Below are positions 1-11,875 of a stretch of 64,000 nt of DNA, one piece after another. This DNA is from Flaccisagitta enflata (Eukaryota > Chaetognatha > Sagittoidea > Aphragmophora), in NCBI GenBank assembly GCA_965153355.1, contig OZ231126.1, positions 52,266,001 to 52,330,000 on the forward strand, given 5' to 3'. The notes beneath the pieces were generated by a model. That model ran no database searches. It was not told the origin of the DNA and saw only the letters and a list, made by a program, of their open reading frames with translations. Numbering within the stretch: the first letter of the stretch is position 1; each line of letters begins with the position of its first letter. The position numbers were made by a program, and so were the translations under genes.

Positions 1-602
1 CTACATACACGCTCTCATGTGTGATTCGAATACATGACGTATTCATGTGCACTTTACCTTTGCCTTATTATATTGTTTAAGTACGAAAAGAGGAAAAGAA
101 AATTTTCAGCATAAAAAAATCCTGAATCAGCATCGACTCGTCGGGCAAAAAAAGAATTACCGATCATTTTCTTCTTGGATCCATGAAGAGACGATCAAAG
201 TCGTCGTGTCCGAAACGGCTGTAGCTCTTTTCTCGGTTTCCGTGCGACTTCACGAAAAAAAATATTTTGTTCGCCAGAGTAATTTCCTTCTCGACGGCCT
301 ATCCTTTCCGCTCTAAACACTGTACGCAGCTCAAGAAGGGTGGAGATAAATACGTCTCGTTTAGCGATATGCGCCACTGTGGTTGCCCTCCAACTCTGGT
401 ATCCGGCTTCTCTTTCCCCTTTCTCCTTTCCCCTACATGTCCCCTCTCACTGAGTCTCTCATTTTCCTCTTATTTCCCTCCCCCTTCCCATCCCCTCTTC
501 TATGCCCACTTCACTGCCATATGACCATCAGGCCTCTTGATTTTGGAGCAGCGAGCAGCGGCGCTTCTCGGCAGGGAAACAGAAATGTCGGTAGTTTTCG
601 AT
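1..602. other. Non-repetitive flank, no gene seen
   Basis: No repeat family seen elsewhere in the window matches here, and the short open frames lack recognisable motifs. The stretch 405-510 is pyrimidine-rich on the plus strand. I see no promoter or RNA gene. Confidence 0.4.
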
Positions 603-639
603 ATAAGAAGAAGTAGAAGAAGAAGAGGAAGAAGACGAA

Positions 640-674
<35 letters not shown>

Positions 675-745
675 AGAAGAAGAAGAAGAAGAAGAAGAAG
701 AAGAAGAAGAAGAAGAAGAAGAAGAAGAAGAAGAAAAAGAAAAAG
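603..745. repeat. (GAA)n microsatellite
   Basis: Almost pure AAG/GAA repeat with a few GAC and GAG variants. It runs straight into the A-rich left end of a family A fragment. Poly-Leu, poly-Ser and poly-Arg frames over it are artefacts. Confidence 0.97.
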
Positions 746-796
746 AACAAGGCCGGATACACGGCAATCCAGAAGCGGACGGTAGGGCAGAAGCAA
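746..796 (+). mobile_element. Family A left-end fragment
   Basis: AACAAGGCCGGATACACGGC is present, followed by a degenerate AGCGGACGGTAGGGCAG box. The tetranucleotide tract and the hairpin end are missing. The copy is broken between two microsatellites. Confidence 0.7.
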
Positions 797-798
797 TA

Positions 799-815
799 AT
801 GCAAAAAATGCCCGG

Positions 816-901
<86 letters not shown>

Positions 902-903
902 AA
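799..903. repeat. (CAA)n microsatellite
   Basis: ACA repeats with one CAT interruption near the start, lying between two family A copies. Confidence 0.95.
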
Positions 904-935
904 AGCATAGATAGAGGAAGCCGTCGAAAGAAAAA

Positions 936-1155
936 AACAAGGCCGGATTCACGGCTACCCCAGTCGCGTGCGGGTGGGCAGGGGCCGTAATTGAGGTCAG
1001 CAGATCATTTGGGCAGGAGCAGTGAAGCCAAAAATCCCAAAAACCCAAAAAAAGTAAAGTGTGACCGACGGACCGACGGACGGACCAACGGACGGACCGA
1101 CGGACCGACGGACCGACAAAGCGGGGTGTAGAGTCGCGTAGCACGCGACTAAAAA
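936..1155 (+). mobile_element. Family A element, complete
   Basis: Left end AACAAGGCCGGATTCACGGC, box AGTCGCGTGC, then GGTGGGCAGG, a body containing ATTTGGGCAGGAGCAGTGA, a (CCGA)-type tract at about 1065-1118, and the terminal hairpin GTCGCGTAGCACGCGAC followed by TAAAAA. The left box is the inverse of the hairpin arm GCACGCGACT. There is no open frame of note. The layout resembles HINE/pearl-type non-autonomous Helentron relatives (subterminal repeats, microsatellite, 3' hairpin), but this assignment is inference. Confidence 0.85.
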
Positions 1156-1430
<275 letters not shown>

Positions 1431-1583
1431 CCCTTCACCTTTCGCCTCCATTAGATTTTTATTACAAGCGCATTAGACAGATAAACTGAGTCTTAGCAGT
1501 CGGAATATCGCAGAGACGAGTTGATTCTTTCATACCAGAGGCAGAGGTTGTTGCATCAACATTTATTCGCTCTACAGTCCATC

Positions 1584-1632
1584 AGAAATGATTGATTATT
1601 ATGGACTCAGTCCATAATAATCAATCATTTCT
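1584..1632. repeat. 24-bp perfect hairpin
   Basis: Arms 1584-1607 and 1609-1632 are exact inverse copies (AGAAATGATTGATTATTATG...) with a single-base spacer. An outer AGTCC/GGACT pair extends the stem with a bulge. The rest of 1428-1758 shows nothing recognisable. Confidence 0.85.
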
Positions 1633-1796
1633 GGACTGATTATTTCCTTTGTTTATTTTTTTTCTCGTTACCATAAAGTTAGAAATACTCGCCTCGTCGA
1701 GCTCATGATAATAATTCCAGATCAATTGACAATTAGGACGCCCGTTTTAACTTTTCTCTTTTTAGTCGCGTGCACGCGACTCTACAACCCGATTTG

Positions 1797-1898
1797 ACCG
1801 TCCGTCCGTCCGTCCGTCCGTCCGTCCGTCCGTCCGTCCGTCCGTCCGTCCGTCCGTCCGTCCGTCCGTCCGTCCGTCTATCCGTCCGTCCGTCAAAC
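1797..1898. repeat. (CCGT)n tetranucleotide tract
   Basis: About 25 CCGT units with one TCTA variant. It is the expanded form of the short tetranucleotide tract found inside other A copies. Confidence 0.95.
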
Positions 1899-1904
1899 AT
1901 TTTT

Positions 1905-2135
1905 TTTATTACTTTAAGTCATTTTTAGTTATTTTAGGTCATTCTTAGTCATTCTAAGTCATTCCAAGTCATTATAAGTCATTTCAAGTCATCTTAAGTT
2001 ATATTAGGTTACTTAAGTCAATTTGGTCAATCTAGTCAATAGATTCATTTCACATCATTTTATGTCTTTTTATGTCATTTCAAGTTATTTTGAGTCATTT
2101 AAAGTCAATTTGAGCCATCCTAAGTTATTCATAGT
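1905..2135. repeat. Degenerate 10-bp tandem repeat (AAGTCATTTT)
   Basis: Repeated AAGTCATTTN units with many substitutions, inside the family A variant at 1759-2242. Confidence 0.8.
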
Positions 2136-2242
2136 TTTGTACAATGTACATTAGTGTGTGAACTGTGTGCCTCTGTCATCATTTGACGAGTAAAATGTCA
2201 TTCATTTATGTCCCGCACGCGACTTATAGGTGTTGGCCTTGT

Positions 2243-2563
2243 TCGTTTGGGAATAAACATAAGATGAGCTAGTGAATAAAAAGTTTATCTAGGCAGCGAG
2301 TTTGCGAATACAGCCAACGACAAAATCCCCAATTAAGGTCATGCCGATATGGAGTGTGCACCTGCAAACTACAGCGCACATGCGCGTTACAACAGTCAAA
2401 TAGGAAATCACATTTCGCTAAAATTATGTGTGCATGTGTTTGATATTTAGGATTTTGTTTCTTAGATCTTGAATTTCCTTTTCATTCGCCGCCGTCAGAT
2501 TTCCATAGAGCTCGATTTTTTTTTAAACAGAGGAATCAAATTACTCCATTCTCACCGGAGATA
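2243..2563. other. Spacer, no feature
   Basis: AT-rich sequence between an A element and a MITE. It carries no open frame or repeat that I recognise. Confidence 0.35.
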
Positions 2564-3152
2564 CTATCTTCACAAAAAAAATCTTTATACATGTTTTAAC
2601 TAATATCTCCTATCTTTAAACCGATCTTTTAAAAAATGGTGGCCATATCAAAGCCCTTCAAATTTGCAAGCGATCTTCGCAAACGGCATCTCTCTAAATC
2701 AATGCGTTCAAAAGTTATTCAACTTTGAATGAAATCTTTCAATTTCGCGTTTAACATTTTTACACTATCTTCAAACAATATAATTTTACTCCTTGTTGAA
2801 TTACTTCTAAACGCATTGAGCTAGACAGATGCGGTTTGCGTTTACTGCTTGCAAATTCAAAGAGCTTCATTTATGTCACCAATTTTTCAATGATTTACTG
2901 AGTCTTTTTGGAGCTGTAATCTGAATGTAGCGGTGTAAAGGGATCAAAAAAGTGGCGAGAATGGTCTGGTACGCCATCTCCCCAAAATATCTCAAAAAGC
3001 GCTTCAAAACACTTCCCAGACAAATGGCGGCTGTAATTCAGTTGAATGTGGCTCATTTTAGATATTGATAGCTCTATGATCGATTTGTATTCATTTTCAC
3101 ATCAATAAATGAACTTTTTTTCAAAGTGTAAAGATTTTTATTGTGAAGATAG
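2564..3152. mobile_element. TA-flanked foldback MITE, 589 bp
   Basis: The ends are CTATCTTCACAA and its inverse TTGTGAAGATAG, each flanked by TA (2562-2563 and 3153-3154). Further inward the arms match again: AATTTGCAAGCGATCTTCGC near 2668 pairs with the inverse of TGCGTTTACTGCTTGCAAAT near 2840. The TA target suggests a Tc1/mariner/pogo-type non-autonomous element. No transposase frame is present. Confidence 0.7.
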
Positions 3153-3214
3153 TAGACAAAAGACCATGAGAATGAAATAAATGCACAAATTGAAGAGTAA
3201 CGAATTATAATTTA

Positions 3215-3689
<475 letters not shown>

Positions 3690-5043
3690 AACACCTGCCT
3701 CCTCCTCATGAACCCCTCTCAACCTCCATTCACATGAACCCCTCTACCCCGTCCACATGGACCCCCTCAACCTCCGTCCACATGAATCCCCTCAACCCCG
3801 TCCGCATGAACCCCCTCAACCTCTGTCCACATGAATCCCCTCAACCCTGCCCACAGGGACCCCCTCAACCTCCGTCCACATGAATCCCCTCAACCTCGTC
3901 CACCTGAACCCCCTCAACCTCCATCCACATGAATCCCCTTCAACTTCCATTCACATGAACCCTCTCAACCCCGTCCACATGAACCCCCTCAACCCCGTCC
4001 GCATGAACCCCCTCAACCTCTGTCCACATGAATCCCCTCAACCCTGCCCACATGAACCCCCTCAACCCCGCCCACATGAACCCCCTCAACCTCTGTCCAC
4101 ATGAATCCTCTCAACCTCATCCACCTGAACCCCCTCAACCTCCGTCCACATCAATCCCCTTCAACTTCCATTCACATGAACCCCCTCAACCCCGTCCACC
4201 TGAACCTCCTCAACCTCCGTCCACATGAACCCATTCAACTGCCATCAACCTGAACCCCCTCAACCTCCGTCCACATGAATCCCCTTCAACTTCCATTCAC
4301 ATGAACCCCCTCAACCCCATCCACATGAAACCCAGCGGCGTAGGGCAGTAAAATGGGCAGGGGCGTCAGACCCCAATCTGTGTCCGACTCTATACTGTGT
4401 CCGACTCACTATGTAGTTGCTATTATTCACATAACAGTCGAAAAGTTGATGAATAACATGCAGTTTAATCGTTGCAGGGGAGGGGTACAGGTATCAATAC
4501 AGAGACAGAACACAGTTGAGATATCACTTGATGTTTTTAATAAAAATAATTTTTGGATAAGAAAGGAAAAAAAAAAAAGTTAATAAAATGAAAAAAGAAT
4601 TTGCTTGGATAAAAAGAAAAAAAGATATTTTGAAGATGATAAAAAATTTTATCATATAAAAAAAAATTACCAAATAAAAATATATTTACTAAAAAAAATT
4701 TTCAAAAGTTGAAAAATTCTTAAAGATAAAAAGAATCTATAAATGAGAAAATATTGAATTATAAAATTGAAAAAAATTTTTTTAAATATTTTGATCTAAT
4801 GATCTACTGATCTTAGACTGCATGCCTCCCCTGGTCATATTTCCCTGAGGGGAATCTATTTCAATAACATTCATTTCCACTCATTTTAGCATCTATTTAA
4901 GACTGGCTTTGTAACTACAGTGAATCAAATCTGTTACTACCAGTGCCGGCACATTTTCTCAGGGTCTACGGGACAGAACAACCTTTCTTTCCCACTTTCT
5001 TTCCTCTCCCATTTCCTCCTTTTCTCTTTCTCTCTCTTTCTTT

Positions 5044-5074
<31 letters not shown>

Positions 5075-5138
5075 CTTTCTGTCTTTTTTTCTTCTTTCTT
5101 TCTATTGTTCTTTCTTTCTTTTTATTTTTCTCTCTTTT

Positions 5139-5169
<31 letters not shown>

Positions 5170-6594
5170 TTTTCCCTTTCTTTTCCTATAAAACATTTTT
5201 TTCTGTCCCATTTTTTTTCTTTTTTCCAGCCTCTTTTCCCCTCTTTTTTTTTTTTTTTTTTTTTTTGAACAATTGTATCAGACTGCCATCTGTGTCCGAC
5301 TGTAGAGGCGTCAGCTGACGCCCCTGACGCCCCTCCTCCTACGCCGCTGATGAAACCCCTCAACCCTGTCCACATGAACCCCTTCAACCTCTGTCCACAT
5401 GAATCCCCTCAACCCCGTCCACATGAACCCCCTCAACCCAATCCACATTAAACCCCTCAACCCTGTCCACATGAACCCCTTCAACCTCTGTCCACATGAA
5501 TCCCCTCAACCCCGTCCACATGAACCCCCTCAACCTCCGTCCACATGAATCCCCTCAACCTCGTCCACCTGAACCCCCTCAACCTCCGCCCACATAAACC
5601 CCCTTAAACTTCCATTCACATGAACCCCCTCAACCCCGTTCACATGAACCCATTCAACTGCCATCCACATGAACCCCCTTAACCCCGTCCACATGAACCC
5701 CCTCAACCCCGTCCACATGAACCCCCTCAACCCTGTCCACATGAACCCCCTCAACCTCCGTCCACATGATCCCCCTCAACCTCGTCCACATGAACCCCCT
5801 CAGCCCCGTCCGCATGAACCCCCTCAACCCCATCCACATGAAACCCCTCAACCCTGTCCACATGAACCCCTTCAACCTCTGTCCACATGAATCCCCTCAA
5901 CCCCGTCCACATGGACCCCCTCAACCTCCGTCCACATGAACCCCCTCAACCCCGTCCACATGAACCCCCTCAACCTCCATCCATATGAATCCCCTTCAAC
6001 TACCATTCACATGAACCCCCTCAACCCCGTCCACCTGAACCTCCTCAACCTCCGTCCACATGAACCCATTCAACTGCCATCCACATGAACCCCCTCAACC
6101 CCGTCCACATGAACCCCCTCAACCCCGTCCACATGAACCCCCTCAACCCCGTCCACCTGAACCTCCTCAACCTCCGTCCACATGATCCCCCTCAACCTCG
6201 TCCACCTGAACCCCCTTAACCTCCGTCCACATGAATCCCCTCGACCCCGTCCACATGAACCCCCTCAACCCTGTCCACATGAACCCCCTCAACCTCCATC
6301 CACAAGAACCCCCTAGACCCCGTCCACATGAACCCCCTCAACCTCCGTCCACATGAACCCCCTCAACCTCGTCCACATGAACCCCCTTAACCTCCGTCCA
6401 CATGAATCCCCTCGACCCCGTCCACATGAACCCCCTCAACCTCCGTCCAGATGAACCCCCTCAACCTCGTCCACCTGAACCCCTTCAACCTCCGTCCACA
6501 TGAACCCATTCAACTGCCATCCACATGAACCCCCTCAACCCCGTCCACCTGAACCTCCTCAACTGCCATCCACATGAACCCCCTCAACCTGCGT
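3690..6594. repeat. 24-bp minisatellite, split by a transposon
   Basis: Unit CATGAACCCCCTCAACCYCG plus TCCA, with variants CTGAACC, ATGAATCC and ATTCAACTGCC. It runs 3690-4332 and 5350-6594, about 1.9 kb in total. Because 24 is divisible by three it gives open frames of the MNPLNPVH or HEPPQP type. These are not evidence of a protein. Higher-order blocks containing the ATTCAACTGCCATCC variant recur. Confidence 0.95.
4333..5349. mobile_element. hAT-like non-autonomous element, 8-bp TSD
   Basis: The ends are CAGCGGCGTAGG and the inverse CCTACGCCGCTG, with GGGGCGTCAG just inside both. The exact 8-bp duplication ATGAAACC lies at 4325-4332 and 5350-5357. The 8-bp TSD and CAG...GGCGTAG ends are typical of hAT. 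The interior is AT-rich, with a T-rich (CTTT)n tract near 5028-5200 and CTGTGTCCGACT motifs near both ends. No transposase is present. It sits in the 24-bp minisatellite and so is younger than that array. Confidence 0.85.
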
Positions 6595-6621
6595 CCCGCA
6601 AGAAAAGAGAAAGTGTAATAG

Positions 6622-6776
6622 TTTTTAGTCGCGGACACGCGAATCTAGAACTTGCCGTGTCGGTCGGTCGGAAAGCCGGTCGGAAAGTTGTCACATTTTT
6701 GAATTCTGAGCGGTTATCGCACTACTGCTCCTGCCCAACCGTCCGCGACTGTATTGCCGTGTATCCGGCCTTGTTC
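6622..6776 (-). mobile_element. Family A element, GGAC-box subfamily
   Basis: Hairpin end TTTTTAGTCGCGGACACGCG, a short (GGTC)n tract, CTGCTCCTGCCCAACC, then box GTCCGCGACT and GTGTATCCGGCCTTGTTC. The box is the exact inverse of the hairpin-side AGTCGCGGAC. At 155 bp this is one of the shortest complete copies. Confidence 0.85.
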
Positions 6777-6848
6777 TTACCTCCTCCCGACAAAAGGCAA
6801 ACGTATTGATGTTGATTTTGATGTTGAACCCATCCATAAAGTAACTAG

Positions 6849-6933
6849 AACAAAAACATCTATTACGGGATCACATACATTTAATCCAAAAAAAGAATTA
6901 TATGTATGTGATCCCGTAATAGATGTTTTTGTT
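6849..6933. repeat. 32-bp perfect inverted repeat
   Basis: Arms 6849-6880 and 6902-6933 match over all 32 bases (AACAAAAACATCTATTACGG...), with a 21-nt A-rich loop. CCCATCCATAAA occurs as a direct repeat outside the arms, at 6829-6840 and 6978-6989. This may be a tiny foldback element. Confidence 0.9.
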
Positions 6934-7087
6934 ATCGTTAATTAATTGCTAGCATACATACGATGTCTCTGAAACAGCCCATCCATAAAATAGGTTCCTT
7001 ATTGCCTAATATTGGATTATCGGTCGTAAGATGGTACCGCCAACAAACTTAACAAGTAACCCAGGTTAGAAATATCGTTATGGACTA

Positions 7088-7212
7088 AGCGGGGATGGGG
7101 AGAAGGGTGAAAATGCGCAGTTTTATTTGCAACTGGAGCGTGATGCACTCAAGAACGCACGGACAACGCACGGACCGAGCCTTTTGTAGAGTTTCGTGTC
7201 TGCGATTAAAAA
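7088..7212 (+). mobile_element. Diverged family A right half
   Basis: GAAAATGCGCAGTTTT, CACGGACCGAGCC and TGTAGAGTTTCGTGTCTGCGATTAAAAA match the body and hairpin end of the GTTGCG subfamily. The left end is not recognisable. The flanks to 7854 show no other feature, only a purine-rich approach to the next microsatellite. Confidence 0.6.
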
Positions 7213-7854
7213 CAAACAAAGCATTTCACGGTCGAGAAAATTCAGCCTGGAACGATTATGAAATGGTCCTTGTGGAGACCATCATCATCATCACAAGATC
7301 CAGGCCAACACGATTAAGGGTGTCAAAAGGATCAAAAAAAGTTTTAGGGGATCACAGAAAACAAGCAAACTGACGCTGCCCTGCATTACCGGTTTCCATT
7401 GACGTTTTAGTAAATCCTTTTTACGCGATATCATAGCAAATGTCTCTGTCACAGACTTACTGGTTGTTCGTCACTTTGTGTTCTAGTTCTTAACCACACG
7501 CACGCATTTAGAAGCATAATTCAAAATGACGTAACATTATTACACGCATCGATGTATGTAACACCGTGACCATGATCAGCTTGACAGCAACACGCCTATG
7601 GTCCTATGCACCCATAACATCTCTACCTCAATACGCGACGCGCCACACGCATGCAGAGTTTTGCACACGTAACCGCTTTTTCCGTGAACCCAGTGTTTTT
7701 GACATGTAAAGTGGTGAAAGGATAGATGGCACGAAAGAATGAAATGTCCGAACGTCGTTGAGAAAGAAGTGGAATGAATTGGGAGGAATGAATGAGGAAG
7801 TCAGGGAGTGATTGGTAGAGAGAAAGGAAGGAGAGGAGAAAGAAAAATGTGATT

Positions 7855-8786
7855 TGATGAATGAATGAATGAATGAATGAATGAATGAATGAATGAATGA
7901 ATGAATGAATGAATGAATGAATGAATGAATGAAAGAATGATTAAATGAGTGAATGAATGAATGAATGAATGAATGAATGAATGAATGAATGAATGAATGA
8001 ATGAATGAATGATTGAATGAGTGAATGAAATAATGAATAAACGAATGAATGAATAAATGTATGAATGAATGAATGAATGAATGAATGAATGATTGATTGA
8101 ATGAGTGAATGAATGAATGAATGAATGGATAAATGAATGAATGAATGAATGAATGGATGAATGAATAAATGTATGAATGAATGAATGAATGAATGAATGA
8201 ATGAATGAATGAATGAATGAATGAATGAATGAATGAACGAACGAATGACTGAATGAATGAATGAATGAATGAATGAATGAATGAATGAATGAATGGATGG
8301 ATGAATAAATGGATCTGGTAGTCTTGCTCTCGATTAATAGCCAGTAAATACGGAACTAGCTACGTACCGTACATATGGATGGATGAATGAATGAATGAAT
8401 CAATCAATGAATGAATCAATGAAAGAATGAATGACTGAATTAATGAATGAATAAATGAATGAATGAATGAATGAATGATTGAATGAGTGAATGAGTGAGT
8501 GAATGAATGAATGAACGAATGAATGAATGAATGGATGAATGAATAAATGTATGAATGAATGAATGAATGAATGAATGAATGAATGAATGAATGAATGGAT
8601 GAATGAATGAATGAATGAATGAATGAACTAATGTATGAATGAATGAATGAATGAATGAATGAATGAATGAATGAATGAATAAATGGATGAATGAATGAAT
8701 GAATGAATGAATGAATGAATGAATGAATGAATGAATGAATGAATGAATGAATGAATGAATGAATGAATGAATGAATGAATGAATGA
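7855..8786. repeat. (GAAT)n microsatellite, about 0.9 kb
   Basis: Runs of TGAA with GAGT, GGAT, AAAT and TGTA variants, broken by about 68 bp of unique sequence at 8311-8378. Minus-strand frames read FIHSFIHS and are artefacts. Confidence 0.97.
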
Positions 8787-9247
8787 CAAGCAACGAATAG
8801 AAAATAGAACTATCGACATTGGAAAAGGGTGAGAATATGAGGACAATCGAACAATGGAAAAAAAAAGCGATTTTCAGTTGAAGACAGGCAGTTAGACATG
8901 CAAACAGTGGCTTGAACGAGAAAAGAAAAAAAAGAGGAGGAAGAAGAAAAGAAGAAAATTCAGAGAACTGGGAAATTCCGCCTCATAGAGTAGGACATAA
9001 AGAAAATGACTCAGAAAAAGTATATATGGTTGAAGAGAAGGAAAAAAGGTCATGTAACCGAAAATGGTCACACAAGAGAAATGGTCCTTGATATTGAAAC
9101 GCGTCAGTTCGTGGAAATGAAGAAAGACGAGGATCGGAAGGGTAAAACGACGGAGCAATATGTTAGAGGTGGGATGGGATGGGGGTTTGGGATGGGATTA
9201 TTATGATCGAGGACAGATGGATGTATGGATGGATGGATGGATGGTCG
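8787..9247. other. Purine-rich spacer
   Basis: Purine-rich on the plus strand, with a short (GATG)n tract at about 9215-9245. The short open frames have low complexity and no recognisable domain. Confidence 0.35.
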
Positions 9248-9288
9248 AACGGACAAAGCGGGGTGTAGAGTCGCGTAGCACGCGAGTG
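9248..9288 (+). mobile_element. Family A hairpin-end fragment
   Basis: ACGGACAAAGCGGGGTGTAGAGTCGCGTAGCACGCGA is the right end of the GTCGCGTGC subfamily. It is truncated on the left. MITE F1 begins a few bases after it. Confidence 0.7.
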
Positions 9289-9292
9289 AATA

Positions 9293-9871
9293 ACCATGGC
9301 AAAAAAAAACCGTACATGGCGGTTTCTGATGCCTTTGACCGGCTTAGCTTCAATGAAAATACAAAAAATCAGTGATCATTTGAAAGATCTTTGAGAGTTC
9401 TTCAAATCTAGACCAAGCAGAAAGTTATAGCTCAATTCGTTTAGAAATGGCAACAGTTTGAAGTGAGCATCCCCATAATCTGTCAATTGAAGGTATTCAG
9501 TACTTTTAGTTCTGTCTTTAAAAGCATGAAAAACATATCTGACAAATGGAAACTAAGAAAGATTTAAGGGAAATTTAAAATATAACTCATTATCTACAAA
9601 ATGGCGCAAAGCAGACCTTTTTAAGTCAATCCGTTTAGAAATGGTAATCAAATAAAGACTTTTAGTCCATGAATTCAAGTTAGTAAAAAACGCCATATCT
9701 GGCAGATTTCAATTTGACACTTTTTTTTCAAATTAATATAACTTCTAAAGTTTTTAAGTTAAAATTTCGTTCGAAGCTCTTTAAAATGGTCATAGATTTT
9801 ATGTACTTTTTCAAAAGCAGCACCAAGTTATGGTAGAAACAAGCAATGTACGATTTTTTTTTGGCCATGGT
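9293..9871. mobile_element. MITE F1, TA-flanked
   Basis: Ends ACCATGGCAAAAAAA and the inverse TTTTTTTGGCCATGGT, flanked by TA (9291-9292 and 9872-9873). CGTACAT follows inside both ends. The interior is AT-rich with weak internal symmetry (CGTTTAGAAATGG occurs twice). A second copy with matching ends is at 32277-33385. No transposase is present. Confidence 0.65.
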
Positions 9872-9873
9872 TA

Positions 9874-11049
9874 TCTAGAAAGGAGACAACAAGACAGGAA
9901 AGATGGCCTAAAAGATATAAAGGATCGTAGCCGGTGGCGTAGGTAACATCTGTCGGAAAACAGCGACGTAATGATGTCAGATTATGATCGCGCATGTATA
10001 TACCAAAAATTTGTTATGGATTTAACAAATAACGAGCCAATACGGTGAATTAGTTTGCAGAGGGATTGATGAGATAAGGCAATGAAGCGTCAAAAAGAAG
10101 GTTAGTCAGTGAGGTAACCATTAGCAATGGCTAAAAGATGAAAGCCTGGAAGAACTCCTCAGCGAAAAAGGCGAAGAGACGAAGTGTAGCCTCGAGGGGG
10201 CTCAAAGAAAGGAAGAAAAATCGAAGGATTGCTCGGCTTGAGATTTCCAGTTGGAGAACAGACAAAAAAAAAACGGTTGAAAGACAAAGGGACAGATAGT
10301 CGCACAGACTGTTAGACAGGGAGGCAAATAAGAAGAACTTCAAAATGATTCTACATATTTAAAGAGTTCATAATCACGTCACTTAAAGCGCCCCAAAAGT
10401 TGACCCACCACATCACCCAAGTGACCATCGCGGAGGCTTGTTGAAAAATGTTCCAGGCAAAATTTCAGACCACTCCGGCAACGGGAACCTTTGTTAGGAG
10501 AAGTTTGAAGCCTTATAAGAAATCATAGGTAGGGTATCACTCATCTTATCATCCCAAACACATAATTTTTCATTCAATCACCTTTTTTGATCCATTATGC
10601 GCCTGATACATACACAGGCGCATGCACACACACACAATAATCATGTCAATTTACAAAATGATGTCTTGCATAGGTTTTAACCTACTATTAATTATCACAG
10701 AAATTAGATTAAGCTCCTAACGATGGTTCCTGTCATCAATATTGCCTGAAATTTCAAGAAAGTAAGGTTTTCAACAAACCTTCACATTGCTCAAATGGTG
10801 GAGGTTGTGGATTGACTTTAGGGGCGCTCTGTGTGACGCACAGACAAGCATGATAGAGAAAACAACAAACAAAACAACCGACAAAACAAAACAAAAAAAA
10901 ACAGTTAAACACACTATCAGAGAAAGACAACGCCTGATCGTCTGTAATCAATTGTATGGATACATTATGGGAAAAGAGCGAATAAAAAAGAATGAAGCAG
11001 ACGAAAAAATCCATACAAGCGAGAAAATTGGAATGCCTAAAAAGGTTTT

Positions 11050-11055
<6 letters not shown>
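9874..11055. other. Long non-repetitive stretch, no gene seen
   Basis: About 1.2 kb with no matched repeat family. Purine-rich patches lie at 10130-10300 and a short CA run near 10625. Open frames are below 125 residues, without domains and largely composition-driven. I see no splice-bounded coding pattern. Confidence 0.35.
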
Positions 11056-11108
<53 letters not shown>

Positions 11109-11145
11109 CAGAGACAGAGACAGAGAGACAGAGAGACAGAGACAA
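11056..11145. repeat. (GA)n and (CAGAGA)n
   Basis: GA repeat grading into GACAGA units. Nothing is seen in the spacer up to 11305. Confidence 0.95.
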
Positions 11146-11305
11146 AAAGTGGAATTAAAGACGTGAATAAATGAGATACGGTGGCCGCAGAGCCACAACG
11201 CAGTTAGCGGGGTGCAGAGGTCATGGGGCCACCATGGATGAGCTCGGCTAAGTGTGGAGGACGAGACGACCCGGTGAAGATGGGGGAGGATGGAGAAGCT
11301 GAATA

Positions 11306-11812
11306 GTCGCAAGAGCGTTAGATGGTCAGCAGTACCCGAGGCAGGATCGATGACCTATGCTTTCACACATGTGGGGAATTTTCTCCTCCTCCTCCTCCTC
11401 CTCCGCCCTCCCTTCCCCACAAATCCCAGTCTAGAGGCCCAAATTTCAGTCTCGAGGCCCAAATCCCGGTCTCAAAGCCCAAATTCCAGCCTCGAGGCCC
11501 AAATCCTAGCCTCAAGGCCCAACTCCTAGCCTGGAGGCTGAGATTTGGACCTCAAGGCGGGAACCTGGGCCTCAAGGCTAGAATCTGGGCCCCCAGGCTA
11601 GGATTTGGGCCTCGAGGCTAGGATTTGGGCCTCGTGGCTTGGATTTTGGCCTTGTGACTGGGATTTGGGCCTTGACACTGGAATTTGGGCCTCGAGACTG
11701 GGCTTTTAGGGGGGGTACAAAGAAGTAAAAGGAGGAAGAGGAGGAGGAGAAAATTCCCTGTTTGTGAAAGCATAGGTCATCAACCCCTTTGGGGCCGCTG
11801 CCCAAAAAGGAA
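11306..11812 (-). mobile_element. Family D element with 20-bp minisatellite
   Basis: On the minus strand the head is TTTTTGGGCAGCGGCCCCAA, followed by ATGACCTATGCTTTCACA. The inverted match GGATCGATGACCTATGCTTT is present at the other end, followed by a tail whose inverse reads TACTGCTGACCATCTAACGC. Between the heads lie 11436-11700, tandem GAGGCCCAAATCCCAGTCTC. A (TCC)n tract flanks the array on one side and (GGA)n on the other. Confidence 0.8.
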
Positions 11813-11837
11813 TGGTTTGGAAAGAGAAGGTGAAGAA

Positions 11838-11840
11838 TAA

Positions 11841-11875
<35 letters not shown>

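Larger units (their letters stand above)
1759..2242 (-). mobile_element. Family A variant carrying tandem repeats
   Basis: Read on the plus strand, it opens with TTTTTAGTCGCGTGCACGCG (perfect hairpin GTCGCGTGCACGCGAC). It continues with about 100 bp of (CCGT)n, then some 220 bp of a degenerate 10-mer AAGTCATTTT, and closes with GCACGCGACTTATAGGTGTT and GGCCTTGTTC. The closing GCACGCGACT is the inverse of the opening arm. The TATAGGTGTTGGCCTTG tail also occurs at 18121 beside another tandem array. Confidence 0.75.

Noticed and set aside
3880-6590. Proline-rich repeat protein (MNPLNPVH / HEPPQP)
   Set aside because: The 24-bp minisatellite has a period divisible by three, so open frames arise automatically. 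Both strands and several frames are open, and a transposon splits the array.
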